Positions 6,867 through 7,076 of a DNA stretch of 7,076 bases are shown here, piece after piece (the stretch's first letter is position 1; the number at the start of each line of letters is the position of its first letter). Source of the stretch: an uncultured Ruminococcus sp. (lineage in GTDB: Bacteria > Bacillota > Clostridia > Oscillospirales > Acutalibacteraceae); NCBI GenBank assembly GCA_902773245.1, contig CACYDY010000024.1, positions 1 to 7,076 on the forward strand, given 5' to 3'. The position numbers were made by a program, and so were the translations under genes. The notes under the pieces were generated by a model that did not search any database, was not told where the DNA came from, and saw only the letters and a list, made by a program, of their open reading frames with translations.

Positions 6867-6954
6867 GGGGGCTAAAGGTTGGCGGGCTTCGCCCGCCGCC
6901 TATCGGGGCTGACGCCCCGAACCATGCATACATTCACTCTACTCTTAAGTTGTG
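6768..6954. repeat. Possible terminal inverted repeats around repeat copy 2
   Basis: CACAACTTAAG (6768-6778) is the exact reverse complement of CTTAAGTTGTG (6944-6954), which is the conserved end of the repeat. Copy 2 could thus be a 187-base fold-back element with 11-base ends. No matching left end is visible near copy 1, so the pairing could be chance or copy-specific. Confidence 0.35.
6846..6871. repeat. Variable hairpin attached to repeat copy 2
   Basis: CCCCCTTTCCC (6846-6856) and GGGAAAGGGGG (6861-6871) form a perfect 11-bp stem with a TCAA loop. Its right edge merges into the shared repeat. It occupies the same place as the unrelated 9-bp hairpin at 85-113 in copy 1. Without a T-tract it is unlikely to be a simple intrinsic terminator, though it could weaken transcription that enters from upstream. 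Confidence 0.7.
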
Positions 6955-6957
6955 GAT
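6867..6957. repeat. Structured interspersed repeat, copy 2
   Basis: This is the second copy of the 91-base repeat at 102-192, in direct orientation and offset by 6765 bases. Both hairpins are kept: GGCGGGC/GCCCGCC at 6881-6897 and TCGGGGC/GCCCCGA at 6903-6920. The five differences fall mostly in loops or unpaired bases, which fits a structure kept by selection or a recent common origin. It stands about 170 bases upstream of purC, outside the operon. Confidence 0.85.
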
Positions 6958-7075
6958 AATGATTTTCAAACTGAACAGATTTTCTCGGCAGAAGATAAAA
7001 ACAAACAATATACCCGTCAACACGAATTGTCATATCCGTAGTTTCAGATACTTCTGTACCGTTGTTATGTAAGTC
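6872..7075 (-). CDS. Possible 3' end of an upstream gene running into the repeat (partial)
   Basis: One minus-strand frame is open from the window edge to TAG at 6872-6874, giving 67 residues without a start; the other two minus frames are soon stopped. The first 42 or so residues (including TIRVDGYIVCFYLLP) lie in unique sequence. The last 25 are encoded by the repeat and are rich in Arg and Pro. It might be the C-terminus of a neighbouring protein extended into the repeat, or a chance frame. No family is recognised. Confidence 0.2.
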   Translation of the reverse strand, partial: DLHNNGTEVSETTDMTIRVDGYIVCFYLLPRKSVQFENHYPQLKSRVNVCMVRGVSPDRRRAKPANL

Positions 7076-7076
7076 T

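Noticed and set aside
6951..6959. TGTGGATAA, a perfect reverse complement of the DnaA-box consensus
   Set aside because: It is a single box at the end of the repeat. Copy 1 has a mismatched version and there is no box cluster or AT-rich unwinding region, so there is no evidence for an origin.
6824..7072. Plus-strand 82-codon frame through the right-hand repeat
   Set aside because: The Pro/Arg-rich product comes from reading hairpins and the repeat. It has no ribosome-binding site or family resemblance.

Overview
The window carries one operon of de novo purine biosynthesis genes, all on the minus strand. In the direction of transcription, right to left, the order is purC, purF, purM, a gap of about 340 bases, purN, a purO-type IMP cyclohydrolase gene, and purB. 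The protein families, the clear Shine-Dalgarno sites (GGAGG, AAGGAG, GGTGA) and the moderate base composition suggest a Gram-positive Clostridia member. The Oscillospiraceae (Ruminococcus-like gut bacteria) is my best guess; it is inference from gene content and style, because no rRNA or other marker is present.

Layout. Positions 1-208 are non-coding and hold a hairpin at the extreme left edge, a short AT-rich palindrome, and copy 1 of a structured GC-rich repeat. Positions 209-1645 are purB, 1689-2405 purO, 2427-3041 purN. Positions 3042-3397 are a structured, inverted-repeat-bearing spacer. Positions 3398-4435 are purM, 4419-5903 purF (overlapping purM by 17 bases) and 5986-6696 purC. Positions 6697-7076 are the operon leader, copy 2 of the repeat in the same orientation as copy 1, and possibly the 3' end of an upstream minus-strand reading frame that runs off the window.

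How the genes work together. PurF makes phosphoribosylamine from PRPP and glutamine. PurN formylates GAR. PurM closes the imidazole ring to AIR. PurC adds aspartate to CAIR. PurB removes fumarate from SAICAR and also from adenylosuccinate. The IMP cyclohydrolase closes the second ring to give IMP. Missing here are purD, purL/Q/S, purE and the AICAR formyltransferase, which must be encoded elsewhere.

The main points of interest are: the archaeal-type PurO standing right after purN, where the usual bacterial order has bifunctional purH; a 91-base repeat (5 mismatches by hand count) that brackets the whole operon in direct orientation; and a palindrome-rich insertion-like spacer that splits the otherwise tight operon between purM and purN. 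I see no phage, transposase, CRISPR, tRNA or rRNA sequence.
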